Assembly (NCBI GenBank): GCA_905233785.1
Contig: CAJOCV010000013.1
Coordinates: 1 to 20,304, forward strand
Source: an uncultured Oscillospiraceae bacterium
Lineage (GTDB): Bacteria; Bacillota; Clostridia; Oscillospirales; Oscillospiraceae
DNA: 20,304 bases
Direction of reading: 5' to 3'
Made by a program: the position numbers and the translations under genes. The notes under the pieces were generated by a model. The model was not told where the DNA came from. It did not search any database and saw only the letters and a list, made by a program, of their open reading frames with translations. Below are positions 1-6,497 of this stretch, in pieces. How positions within the stretch are numbered: position 1 is the first letter of the stretch; each line of letters begins with the position of its first letter.

Positions 1-104
1 CCGTCCTTGCCGGTGCAGTCGTCCTTGAACTTGAGAAGGTAGTTGCCGTTTTCGAGGGCGTACACGTTCTTGGTCTTTCCGGTGTAAACAAGATTTTTTC
101 CCAT
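1..104 (-). CDS. purC: SAICAR synthetase PurC, N-terminal fragment
   Basis: Only the first 34 codons lie in the window; the rest runs off the left edge. The protein begins MGKNLVYTGKTKNVYAL, followed by a LLKFKDDCTGKDG segment. This matches the N-terminal beta strands and ATP-binding start of phosphoribosylaminoimidazole-succinocarboxamide synthase (family pattern YxGKxKxVY, then FKDDxTxxxG). The enzyme joins aspartate to CAIR in the eighth step of purine synthesis. An AAGGAG ribosome binding site at 115-120 sits 10 bases before the ATG. The gene follows purE on the same strand with a 136-base gap holding a repeat but no obvious promoter, so co-transcription from the ZTP-controlled promoter is likely. 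The assignment rests on a short stretch, but the motif match and the purE neighbour agree. Confidence 0.88.
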   Translation of the reverse strand, partial: MGKNLVYTGKTKNVYALENGNYLLKFKDDCTGKD

Positions 105-149
105 GGTTTTTATGCTCCTTTGAAATTAGAATAGATTTGGTTATAAAAT

Positions 150-262
150 GAATAGTGAATAACGAATAGTGAATAGTTAGGGTGTCCCCTTCGGGGACTT
201 ATTATAATCGTCGCGAAGCGACACCATAACGTTTCACTTTTTACTCTTCGCTTTTCACTCTC
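150..262. repeat. MITE-like dyad repeat between purE and purC
   Basis: A non-coding element with nested symmetry. The left part repeats GAATAGTGAATA-type units (150-178). The right part, read on the minus strand, has related GTGAAAAGCGAAGAGTAAAA units (239-258). Between them lie GGTGTC (181-186) and its complement GACACC (220-225), enclosing two hairpins: GTCCCC-ttc-GGGGAC (184-198) and GTCGC-gaa-GCGAC (210-222), separated by an AT-rich centre. The right arm runs into purE and supplies its last codons and stop. Layout and composition resemble small intergenic repeats scattered in Oscillospiraceae genomes (recalled, not searched). No terminal duplication could be defined. Confidence 0.6.
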
Positions 263-741
263 GCGAGGATTCCTGCGTCCTTTTTGAGAACAGCCTCGGC
301 ATCGTCGGCGCGCTTTTTCGCAAGGCGCTCTGCAAGAGCTTCCTCTGTCACGGCGAGGATCTCGGCGGCTAAGAGCGCGGCGTTCGCGCCGCCGTTTACG
401 CCGACGGTGGCCACCGGGACGCCGGAGGGCATCTGCACGGTGGATAAGAGCGCGTCCAGCCCCTCCAGCACAGGACCCTTGCAGGGAATGCCGATGACGG
501 GCAGGGTGGTGTTCGCGGCGACGGCGCCCGCAAGATGAGCTGCCATCCCGGCGGCGCAGATCAGGACGCCGAAGCCGTTTTTGCGCGCGTTCGCGGCAAA
601 ATCATGTGCCTGCAGAGGGGTGCGGTGCGCAGAGTAAACGTGGACTTCAAAGGGAATATCCAGCTCCTTTAAAATGTTGGTGGCCTTTTGGATCACGGGC
701 AGGTCGCTGTCGCTGCCCATGACGATCCCGACTTTTTTCAT
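241..741 (-). CDS. purE: N5-carboxyaminoimidazole ribonucleotide mutase PurE
   Basis: PurE (166 aa) moves the carboxyl group to give 4-carboxy-5-aminoimidazole ribonucleotide in purine synthesis. Visible family motifs are GSDSD (residues 9-13), the active-site SAHRTP loop (37-42), the AAGMAAHLAG stretch (63-72) and GIPCKGP (84-90); the length is normal for the family. The start is the ATG whose GGAGGAAG ribosome binding site lies at 744-751. An in-frame extension to 837 is open but is the translated ZTP riboswitch and terminator, so it is rejected. Upstream lie the riboswitch leader and promoter; downstream is purC. The last residues (RVKSEE) and the stop codon are encoded by the right arm of the 150-262 repeat, so the native C-terminus may have been altered. 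Whether a PurK partner exists cannot be seen here. Confidence 0.96.
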   Translation of the reverse strand: MKKVGIVMGSDSDLPVIQKATNILKELDIPFEVHVYSAHRTPLQAHDFAANARKNGFGVLICAAGMAAHLAGAVAANTTLPVIGIPCKGPVLEGLDALLSTVQMPSGVPVATVGVNGGANAALLAAEILAVTEEALAERLAKKRADDAEAVLKKDAGILARVKSEE

Positions 742-753
742 AGCTTCCTCCAG

Positions 754-794
754 AAATAAAAAGGGCGCACGAAGACATCGGTCTTTGTGCGCCC
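754..794 (-). terminator. Intrinsic terminator of the purE riboswitch leader
   Basis: On the minus strand a 14-bp stem (781-794 with 763-776, one G-T wobble) closes a 4-base loop and is followed directly by a T-rich run (754-762). This is a classical Rho-independent terminator ahead of the purE ribosome binding site. Its 5' arm shares the GGGC at 791-794 with the 3' conserved element of the ZTP aptamer, so the two folds are mutually exclusive. This is the expected expression platform of a riboswitch that turns the gene on when ligand is bound. Confidence 0.92.
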
Positions 795-859
795 AGACGG
801 TCGGCATATTCTCTCCCGTTCCTCCGTGGTACTCCACTGATCCGTCAGTTGCGGGAGAG
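791..859 (-). ncRNA. ZTP (pfl) riboswitch aptamer controlling purE
   Basis: Read on the minus strand, the leader has the order of elements known for ZTP/ZMP riboswitches. P1 is formed by CTCTCCCG (852-859) pairing with CGGGAGAG (811-818). Inside it are the conserved-type CAACTGACGGA (841-851) and a GTGG-AGTA-CCAC hairpin (826-837), followed by GGAGGAA. A very short linker leads to the 3' element CCGTCTGGGC (791-800), which corresponds to the CCGCCUGGGC consensus. The RNA class senses the purine intermediates ZMP and ZTP, which accumulate when 10-formyl-THF is short, and commonly sits before purE, purH or folate genes. The call was made by eye without a covariance model. Confidence 0.9.
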
Positions 860-876
860 TTTCGATTGACGCCGGA

Positions 877-906
877 ATTTTATCACAAGGGCGCGCTTTG
901 CGTCAA
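877..906 (-). promoter_or_regulatory. Promoter of the purE-purC transcript
   Basis: Minus-strand TTGACG (901-906) and TAAAAT (877-882) are 18 bases apart, and TGA directly precedes the -10, making an extended -10. Transcription would begin about 10 bases before the P1 stem of the ZTP riboswitch. The promoter lies in the 79-base gap after guaB, so purE has its own start even though the pyr-guaB operon points the same way. Confidence 0.8.
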
Positions 907-938
907 TTGCCATTCAGCCCAAAAGTTGGGGAAAGAAC

Positions 939-2447
939 TTACTTGATTGTGGGCGAAGTGTCCTTTTGAATCACGTCGTGCGCGCCGCCCTCCACGATGG
1001 AGGTGGGGGATACGAGCGTGAGCACCGCTTTTTCCTGCAGCTCGGGGATGCTCATGGCGCCGCAGTTGCACATGGCGTGGCGCACCTTCGAGAGCGTGAG
1101 AGCTACGTTGTCCTTGAGAGACCCGGCGTAGGGAACGTAGGAATCCACGCCCTCCTCGAAGCTCAGCTTCTTGTCGCCGCCCATGTCGTAGCGCTGCCAG
1201 TTGCGGGCGCGGGCGGAGCCTTCGCCCCAGTATTCCTTGTAGTAGGTGCCGCCGATGTTGACCTTGTTGGTGGGGCTTTCGTCGAAGCGGGCGAAGTAGC
1301 GCCCGAGCATCACAAAGTCCGCGCCCATGGCGAGAGCGAGGGTGATATGGTGGTCATAGACGATGCCGCCGTCGGAGCAGACGGGAATGTAGACGCCCGT
1401 CTCCTCAAAGTAACGGTCACGCTCGGCGCACACATCAATGACGGCGGTGGCCTGGCCGCGGCCGATACCCTTGGTCTCGCGCGTGATGCAGATGGAGCCG
1501 CCGCCGATGCCTACTTTCACAAAGTCCGCGCCGCACTCGGCGAGGAAGCGGAAGCCGGCCGCGTCCACCACGTTGCCCGCGCCGACCTTTACGCTGTCGC
1601 CGTAGTTTTCGCGGATCCAGGCGAGGGTGAAGCGCTGCCAGTCGGTGTGCCCCTCGGAGGAGTCGATGCACAGCACGTCCGCGCCGGCCTCAAGCAGAGC
1701 GGGGACGCGCTCCTTATAGTCGCGGGTATTGATGCCCGCGCCGACGACGTAGCGCTTGTGGGCATCCAGAAGCTCGTTGGGGTTCTGCTTGTGGCTCTCA
1801 TAATCCTTGCGGAAGACGAAGTAGCATAGACGGCCGTTTTCGTCGATGATCGGCAGGGAGTTGAGCTTGTGCTCCCAGATGATGTCGTTGGCTTCCTTGA
1901 GGCTGATGCCCTCCTGTGCCCAAATCAGCTTGTCGAAGGGGGTCATGAAATCGGAAACCTTCGTGTCCTCCTCCATACGGGAGACGCGGTAGTCGCGGCT
2001 CGTGACGACGCCGACGAGCTTGCCGTCGGCCGTGCCGTCCTCGGTGACGGCGATGGTGGAGTGCCCGGTCTGCTCCTTCAGGCGCAGCACGTCGCGCAGG
2101 GTCGCGTCGGGGCTGATGTTGGAGTCGGAGCGGACAAAGCCGGCCTTATAGCTCTTGGCGCGGCGCACCATCGCGGCCTCGTCCTCGATGGACTGGGAGC
2201 CGTAGATAAAGCTCACACCGCCCTCCTTGGCAAGCGCGACGGCCAGCCGGTCGCCGGAGACGGACTGCATGATCGCGGAGATCATGGGGATGTTCATGGT
2301 GATGGCGGGTTCTTCCTCGCCCTTGCGGAACTTGACGAGAGGCGTTTTGAGGGATACCTTCTCCGACCGGCAGGTAATGGGGGTATAGCCCGGAATGAGA
2401 AGATATTCGTTGAAGGTATGGCAGGGGTCGTTGATGATCTTCGCCAT
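939..2447 (-). CDS. guaB: Inosine-5'-monophosphate dehydrogenase GuaB (Tritrichomonas-like type)
   Basis: GuaB (502 aa) oxidises IMP to XMP with NAD+, the committed step to guanine nucleotides. The barrel has IDSSEGH (261-267), GAGN (289-292), the catalytic-cysteine loop GGGSICITRE with Cys320, SDGG (358-361) and the Arg419-Tyr420 pair on the mobile flap. Two CBS repeats occupy roughly residues 100-220. Sequence details (GSICITRETKGIGRGQATA, LGRYFARF, EYWGEGSARARNWQRYD) and length resemble Tritrichomonas foetus IMPDH, as remembered, far more than the E. coli or B. subtilis type. An AAAGGAG site lies inside the last codons of pyrB, and guaB starts 2 bases after the pyrB stop. It is therefore the last gene of the pyrimidine operon. 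No clear terminator follows. Confidence 0.96.
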   Translation of the reverse strand: MAKIINDPCHTFNEYLLIPGYTPITCRSEKVSLKTPLVKFRKGEEEPAITMNIPMISAIMQSVSGDRLAVALAKEGGVSFIYGSQSIEDEAAMVRRAKSYKAGFVRSDSNISPDATLRDVLRLKEQTGHSTIAVTEDGTADGKLVGVVTSRDYRVSRMEEDTKVSDFMTPFDKLIWAQEGISLKEANDIIWEHKLNSLPIIDENGRLCYFVFRKDYESHKQNPNELLDAHKRYVVGAGINTRDYKERVPALLEAGADVLCIDSSEGHTDWQRFTLAWIRENYGDSVKVGAGNVVDAAGFRFLAECGADFVKVGIGGGSICITRETKGIGRGQATAVIDVCAERDRYFEETGVYIPVCSDGGIVYDHHITLALAMGADFVMLGRYFARFDESPTNKVNIGGTYYKEYWGEGSARARNWQRYDMGGDKKLSFEEGVDSYVPYAGSLKDNVALTLSKVRHAMCNCGAMSIPELQEKAVLTLVSPTSIVEGGAHDVIQKDTSPTIK

Positions 2448-2449
2448 GT

Positions 2450-3535
2450 TTAGTCTCCTTTCAAAATTTGCTTGCTTTCACAGTAGACGCAGCGATAGAT
2501 TTTTCGTTCTCTGTTGGTGCAGCGGAAGGCCTGCGGCAGCTCCTGCTCGGTCTGGACGATGCAGCGCGGGTTTTCGCATTTGAGGTCATAGGCGATCTCC
2601 CCGACTTCGCGTTCCGGCTCGTCCATACCCTCCAAAAGCTTGAGGATCAGCGCCATGCGCATGTATTTTCCGTTTGCGACCTGCTTGAAATAGCAGGCGC
2701 GGGGGTCTTTGTCCACCGCGACGGAAATCTCGTTCACGCGCGGCAGGGGATGGAGGATGCAGAGATCGGGCTTTGCGTTTTTGAGCTTGTCGGGCGTGAG
2801 GATGTAGCTGTCCTTCAAACGCTCGTACTCTTCGGGATCGGGGAAGCGCTCACGCTGGATACGGGTCATGTAGAGAATGTCGAGCGCGGGCATGGCGGCT
2901 TCCAGATCGTCGGTCTGCTCATAGGGGATGTTCTGTACCGCGAGGACTTCCTTCTTCACATAGCTCGGAAGCTTCAATTCCTCGGGGGAGATGAGCACGA
3001 ACTTCACGCCCGCGTAGCGGCTCAGCGCCGAGATGAGCGAGTGCACCGTGCGCCCGTATTTGAGATCGCCGCAGAGGCCGACGGTGAGGTTTTCAAAGCG
3101 CCCCTTCTCGCGGTAGATCGTCAGCAGATCGGCCAGGGTCTGCGTCGGGTGGTTGTGCCCGCCGTCGCCCGCGTTGATGACGGGGATGGAGGCGTTTAGG
3201 GCGGCGACATAGGGCGCGCCGTCGCGCGGGTGGCGCATCGCGATGATGTCCGCGTAGCAGCTGATGACCTTTGCCGTGTCCGCCACGCTCTCACCCTTCG
3301 CGGCGGAGGAGCTCTGCGCCTCGGAAAAGCCGATCACATGGCCGCCGAGCTCGTACATGGCGGCCTCAAAGCTCAATCGCGTGCGGGTAGAGGGCTCAAA
3401 AAACAGCGTCGCGAGCTTCTTGCCCTTGCAGCGCTCACAGTAGGCCTCGGGATGGGCGATAATGTCATTCGCGGTGTCCATGAGGGCGTACAGCTCCTCC
3501 ACCGAGAAATCGAGGATGTTGATGAGGCTTCTCAT
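2450..3535 (-). CDS. pyrB: Aspartate carbamoyltransferase PyrB with a PyrI-like zinc tail
   Basis: PyrB condenses carbamoyl phosphate with aspartate, the second step of pyrimidine synthesis. The catalytic chain shows STRTR (49-53), the SSSAAKGES loop reaching into the neighbouring site (75-83), GDGGHNHPTQ (123-132) and HPLPR (262-266). The protein has 361 residues against about 305-310 for a normal catalytic chain. The extra C-terminal 50 or so residues contain Cys320-x4-Cys325-x23-Cys349-x2-Cys352. This is the exact spacing of the zinc cysteines of the E. coli regulatory chain PyrI (109, 114, 138, 141). The nucleotide-binding domain of PyrI is missing. Inference: a catalytic chain fused to the zinc domain alone, perhaps for oligomer assembly. 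The start overlaps the pyrE stop (ATGA), and the guaB ribosome binding site lies in its final codons. Confidence 0.95.
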   Translation of the reverse strand: MRSLINILDFSVEELYALMDTANDIIAHPEAYCERCKGKKLATLFFEPSTRTRLSFEAAMYELGGHVIGFSEAQSSSAAKGESVADTAKVISCYADIIAMRHPRDGAPYVAALNASIPVINAGDGGHNHPTQTLADLLTIYREKGRFENLTVGLCGDLKYGRTVHSLISALSRYAGVKFVLISPEELKLPSYVKKEVLAVQNIPYEQTDDLEAAMPALDILYMTRIQRERFPDPEEYERLKDSYILTPDKLKNAKPDLCILHPLPRVNEISVAVDKDPRACYFKQVANGKYMRMALILKLLEGMDEPEREVGEIAYDLKCENPRCIVQTEQELPQAFRCTNRERKIYRCVYCESKQILKGD

Positions 3536-4173
3536 GCCTGCGCTCCGATCCAGCTCTCGTCCGCGGGATGATCGCGAAACTGCAAGAGCCGCCGGACGTC
3601 CTCGGGGCGGATATAGCTCTCCTCCGCGGCGACGCGGGCGATCACGTCAAAGCTGCAGAGGCTGTGGTTTTCTACGCCGGCCTCGGCAAGCCGTTCGAGT
3701 CCCTTTTGCATCCCGTAGGTGAAGATACTCACCACGCCGAGGACGTTTGCCCCGGCTTCGCGCAGAACATTCACCACTTCGATGACACTTCCGCCAGTGG
3801 AAATAAGGTCTTCCACCACCACGACCTTCTGACCGGGGAGCAGCCTGCCCTCGATCTGATTCTGCCGCCCGTGATCCTTCGCGCCGGAGCGCACATAGCC
3901 CATGGGAAGAGACAGCAGATGCCCCACGATGGCGGCGTGGGCGATCCCGGCGGTGGAGGTGCCCATGAGCACTTCCGCGTCGGGGTAGTATTCCTTTACC
4001 AGTTCGGCAAGGCCGTTTTCCACATCGTTTCGCACCTCGGGCGCGGTGAGGGTCAGGCGGTTGTCGCAGTAGACGGGGCTCTTGATGCCGCTTGCCCAGG
4101 TGAAGGGCTCGTCCGGGCGGAAGAAAACGGCGTGGATTTTCAGCAGGTCTTTCGCAATCGTTTCAGCCTTCAT
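3532..4173 (-). CDS. pyrE: Orotate phosphoribosyltransferase PyrE
   Basis: PyrE (213 aa) transfers phosphoribose from PRPP to orotate, giving OMP. The PRPP-binding signature VVVVEDLISTGGS is at residues 117-129. The flexible catalytic loop with YVRSGAKDHGRQNQIEG is at 93-109. FTWASGIKSPVYCDNR near the N-terminus (24-39) is the typical orotate-side segment. The length is normal. The ATG overlaps the pyrF stop as ATGA, and the pyrE stop overlaps the pyrB start in the same way, so ribosomes probably re-initiate along the operon. No separate promoter is visible. Confidence 0.96.
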   Translation of the reverse strand: MKAETIAKDLLKIHAVFFRPDEPFTWASGIKSPVYCDNRLTLTAPEVRNDVENGLAELVKEYYPDAEVLMGTSTAGIAHAAIVGHLLSLPMGYVRSGAKDHGRQNQIEGRLLPGQKVVVVEDLISTGGSVIEVVNVLREAGANVLGVVSIFTYGMQKGLERLAEAGVENHSLCSFDVIARVAAEESYIRPEDVRRLLQFRDHPADESWIGAQA

Positions 4174-4868
4174 CCGAGAAACTCCTTTACACAGCGTTGA
4201 TAGGCGGCCACGGGGTCGTCGGCCTGGGTGATGGGTCTGCCCACCACGATGTAGTCCGAACCCAGGGCTCGCGCGTCCCCGGGGGTGGTGACGCGCTTCT
4301 GATCGCCCTTGTCGCCGCCCGAGAAGCGGACGCCCGGCGTGACGGTGAGGAAGCCCTCGCCGCAGGTTTCGTGCACCTTCCCGGCCTCGAGCGGGGAACA
4401 GACCACGCCGTCCAGCCCCGCGCCGCGCGCGTTTTCGGCGTAGGCCATGACCACCTCGGCCATGGGCTTTTCGATCAGCAGCTCCTTCTCCAGCGCCGCC
4501 TGATCGGTGCTCGTGAGCTGCGTCACCGCGATCAGCAGCGGACGCGTCCCGTCCGGGCGGGTAAGCCCCTCGAGCGCCGCCTCCATCATGGCGCGCGTGC
4601 CGGAGGCGTGAAGGTTCACAATGTCCACGTCCAGCGCCGAGAGAGAGCGCATGGCCTTCTTCACGGTGTTGGGAATGTCGTGCAGCTTGAGGTCGAGAAA
4701 AATCCTGTGCCCGCGGTTTTTGATCTCCCGCACGATCTGCGGCCCCTCGGCATAGAAAAGCTCCATGCCGATCTTCACAAAGGGCTTTTGCCCGGTGAAA
4801 CGGTCGAGAAAGGCGAGGGTCTCCGCGGCGCTGCCAAAATCGCAGGCGATGATTACGTCTTTAGCCAT
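4170..4868 (-). CDS. pyrF: Orotidine-5'-phosphate decarboxylase PyrF
   Basis: PyrF (232 aa) decarboxylates OMP to UMP, the last step of the pathway. The catalytic Asp-x-Lys-x-x-Asp is visible in LDLKLHDIPNT (Asp59, Lys61, Asp64). The phosphate-binding segments VTPGVR (176-181) and IVVGRPIT (207-214) are present, and the N-terminal strand VIIACDF carries the usual first barrel aspartate. Length and order fit the short bacterial PyrF group (about 230 aa), not the long 270-300 aa group. Its start lies 8 bases inside the end of pyrD and its stop overlaps the pyrE start. Confidence 0.96.
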   Translation of the reverse strand: MAKDVIIACDFGSAAETLAFLDRFTGQKPFVKIGMELFYAEGPQIVREIKNRGHRIFLDLKLHDIPNTVKKAMRSLSALDVDIVNLHASGTRAMMEAALEGLTRPDGTRPLLIAVTQLTSTDQAALEKELLIEKPMAEVVMAYAENARGAGLDGVVCSPLEAGKVHETCGEGFLTVTPGVRFSGGDKGDQKRVTTPGDARALGSDYIVVGRPITQADDPVAAYQRCVKEFLG

Positions 4869-5775
4869 GGGCGCCTCCTATGATGTCCTTGAGATTTTGA
4901 ATCCCGTAACGGTCCATGACCGCCGGGAGCGCTTCGATGATCTCCTTGCAGGCGAAGGGGTTTTTGAGGTTCGCGGCGCCCACCTGCACGGCGCTCGCCC
5001 CGGCGAGCAGCATTTCGATCACGTCCTCGGCGGAGCTTACGCCGCCAAGCCCCACCACGGGGATTTTTACCGCCTTTGACACCTGCCATACCATGCGCAG
5101 GGCGAGCGGGAAAACCGCCGGGCCGGAGAGCCCGCCCGTGACGTTTGCGAGCACGGGCTTTCGGGTTTTGAGGTCGATGCGCATCGCCATGACGGTGTTA
5201 ATGAGGCTCAAACCGTCCGCGCCCGCGTCCTCGCAGGCTCTCGCGATGGCAACGATGTCGGTGACATTGGGGGAGAGCTTCACGAGCACCGGCTTTGCCG
5301 TGACGGCCTTGACCGCGCGCGTGACCTCCGCCGCCAATATCGGATCGGTGCCGAAGCTCATGCCGCCGCCGTGGACATTGGGGCAGGAGATGTTGACCTC
5401 CAGCCAGCCCACCTGCTCCTCCCGGTCGAGCCTTGCGCAGACCTCGCGGTATTCCGCCACCGAAAAGCCGCTGACGTTTGCGATGACGCGCTTATGAAAG
5501 ACCTCGCGCAGCCGGGGCAGTTCCTCCCGGATCACCGCGTCCACGCCGGGGTTTTGCAGCCCGACGGCGTTGAGCATCCCCGCGTTTGCCTCCGCGATGC
5601 GGGGCGTGGGGTTTCCAAAGCGCGGCTTGAGGGTCGTGCCCTTGAAGGAAAAGCTGCCGAGGCAGTTGATGTCGTAGAGCGAGGCAAATTCATAGCCGTA
5701 GCCGAAGGTGCCGGAGGCGGGGATCACGGGGTTATCGAGCTCTGTGCCGCAGAGCGAAACGCTCAGTCGTCCCAT
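4861..5775 (-). CDS. pyrD: Dihydroorotate dehydrogenase B, catalytic subunit PyrD (class 1B)
   Basis: PyrD (304 aa) oxidises dihydroorotate to orotate using FMN. The class 1 catalytic base is Cys131 in LEVNISCPNVHGGG. FKGTT (44-48), NAVGLQNPG (69-77), VKLSPN (165-170) and the late FMN-phosphate segment VGLGGVSS (241-248) are in family order. The adjoining pyrK makes this the NAD-linked class 1B heterotetramer. The chosen ATG has a strong AAGGAGG site at 5782-5788. The reading frame stays open far upstream to 6504, but that part is an antisense-free shadow of pyrK in another frame and has no family match. The gene overlaps pyrK by 13 bases and pyrF by 8. Confidence 0.96.
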   Translation of the reverse strand: MGRLSVSLCGTELDNPVIPASGTFGYGYEFASLYDINCLGSFSFKGTTLKPRFGNPTPRIAEANAGMLNAVGLQNPGVDAVIREELPRLREVFHKRVIANVSGFSVAEYREVCARLDREEQVGWLEVNISCPNVHGGGMSFGTDPILAAEVTRAVKAVTAKPVLVKLSPNVTDIVAIARACEDAGADGLSLINTVMAMRIDLKTRKPVLANVTGGLSGPAVFPLALRMVWQVSKAVKIPVVGLGGVSSAEDVIEMLLAGASAVQVGAANLKNPFACKEIIEALPAVMDRYGIQNLKDIIGGAHG

Positions 5776-6497
5776 ACGATCTCCTCCTTTTGAAACACCG
5801 GCCCGTCCTTGCAGACGCGCTTTGCGCCGTTCACCGTCGCCTTTGAGCAGCCCATGCAGGCGCCGAAGCCGCAGCCCATGCGCACATCGAAGCTCAAGTC
5901 CCCGGAGACGGGGCTTTTCGCCGCCACGGCCTTCATCATGGCTTCCGGGCCGCAGGTGTAGAAGTAGCTGTGCGAAATCGTCATGCCCTCCGTCACAAAG
6001 CCGCGGATGCCGAAGCTTCCGTCCACGGTGGTCACGGTGGGGGAGACGCCCAGTGCAAAAAAGTCCTCCGCGAGAATGACCTCCTCGCGCGTGTTGAAGC
6101 CGAGGATCACATGCGGGCGCGCCCCGGCGTTTACGAGACGGCGGCAGAGCCCCAGCAGGGGGGACACGCCGCTCCCGCCGCCGACAAGCAGCGGCTCCTC
6201 CCCGGCTTTGGAGAGGTCGAAGCCGTTTCCGAGCCCGGTGAGCACATCGAGCGCTGTGCCGACGGGAAGCGTGCGCAAGGCAGTTGTCCCCTTGCCGACA
6301 GCCTCGTAGACGAGCGTCAGGCTCGTCTCGCTCCAGTCGCAGACGGAGAAGGGGCGGCGGAGAAAGAAGCCGGGAAGACTCAAATCCACAAACTGCCCGG
6401 GTGTGGTGACGGCGGAGGTATCGCCGCCAAGAACCAGGCGGGAATAGCGCCCGTTCAGGGGCGTATTCTCTGCGATTGTAAAAACGGTCTGCTTCAT
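5763..6497 (-). CDS. pyrK: Dihydroorotate dehydrogenase B, electron-transfer subunit PyrK
   Basis: PyrK (244 aa) passes electrons from PyrD to NAD+ through FAD and a [2Fe-2S] cluster. The FAD-binding RRPFSV (47-52) and the pyridine-nucleotide loop GGGSGVSPL (106-114) mark the ferredoxin-reductase fold. The C-terminal cluster ligands are Cys209, Cys214, Cys217 and Cys229 (C-x4-C-x2-C-x11-C), followed by the usual KDGPVF. The last spacing is somewhat shorter than in the Lactococcus protein as remembered. The start overlaps the carB stop (ATGA), and its 3' end overlaps pyrD by 13 bases, placing it between carB and pyrD in one transcript. Confidence 0.95.
   Translation of the reverse strand: MKQTVFTIAENTPLNGRYSRLVLGGDTSAVTTPGQFVDLSLPGFFLRRPFSVCDWSETSLTLVYEAVGKGTTALRTLPVGTALDVLTGLGNGFDLSKAGEEPLLVGGGSGVSPLLGLCRRLVNAGARPHVILGFNTREEVILAEDFFALGVSPTVTTVDGSFGIRGFVTEGMTISHSYFYTCGPEAMMKAVAAKSPVSGDLSFDVRMGCGFGACMGCSKATVNGAKRVCKDGPVFQKEEIVWDD

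Noticed and set aside
742..837. N-terminal extension of PurE by 32 residues
   Set aside because: These bases are the ZTP aptamer 3' half and terminator; the internal ATG at 741 has a proper GGAGG site and the canonical MKKVGIVMGSDSD start.
918..930. Small hairpin (CCCAA-aag-TTGGG) after guaB as an operon terminator
   Set aside because: Five-bp stem without a T-run on the minus strand; too weak to call.
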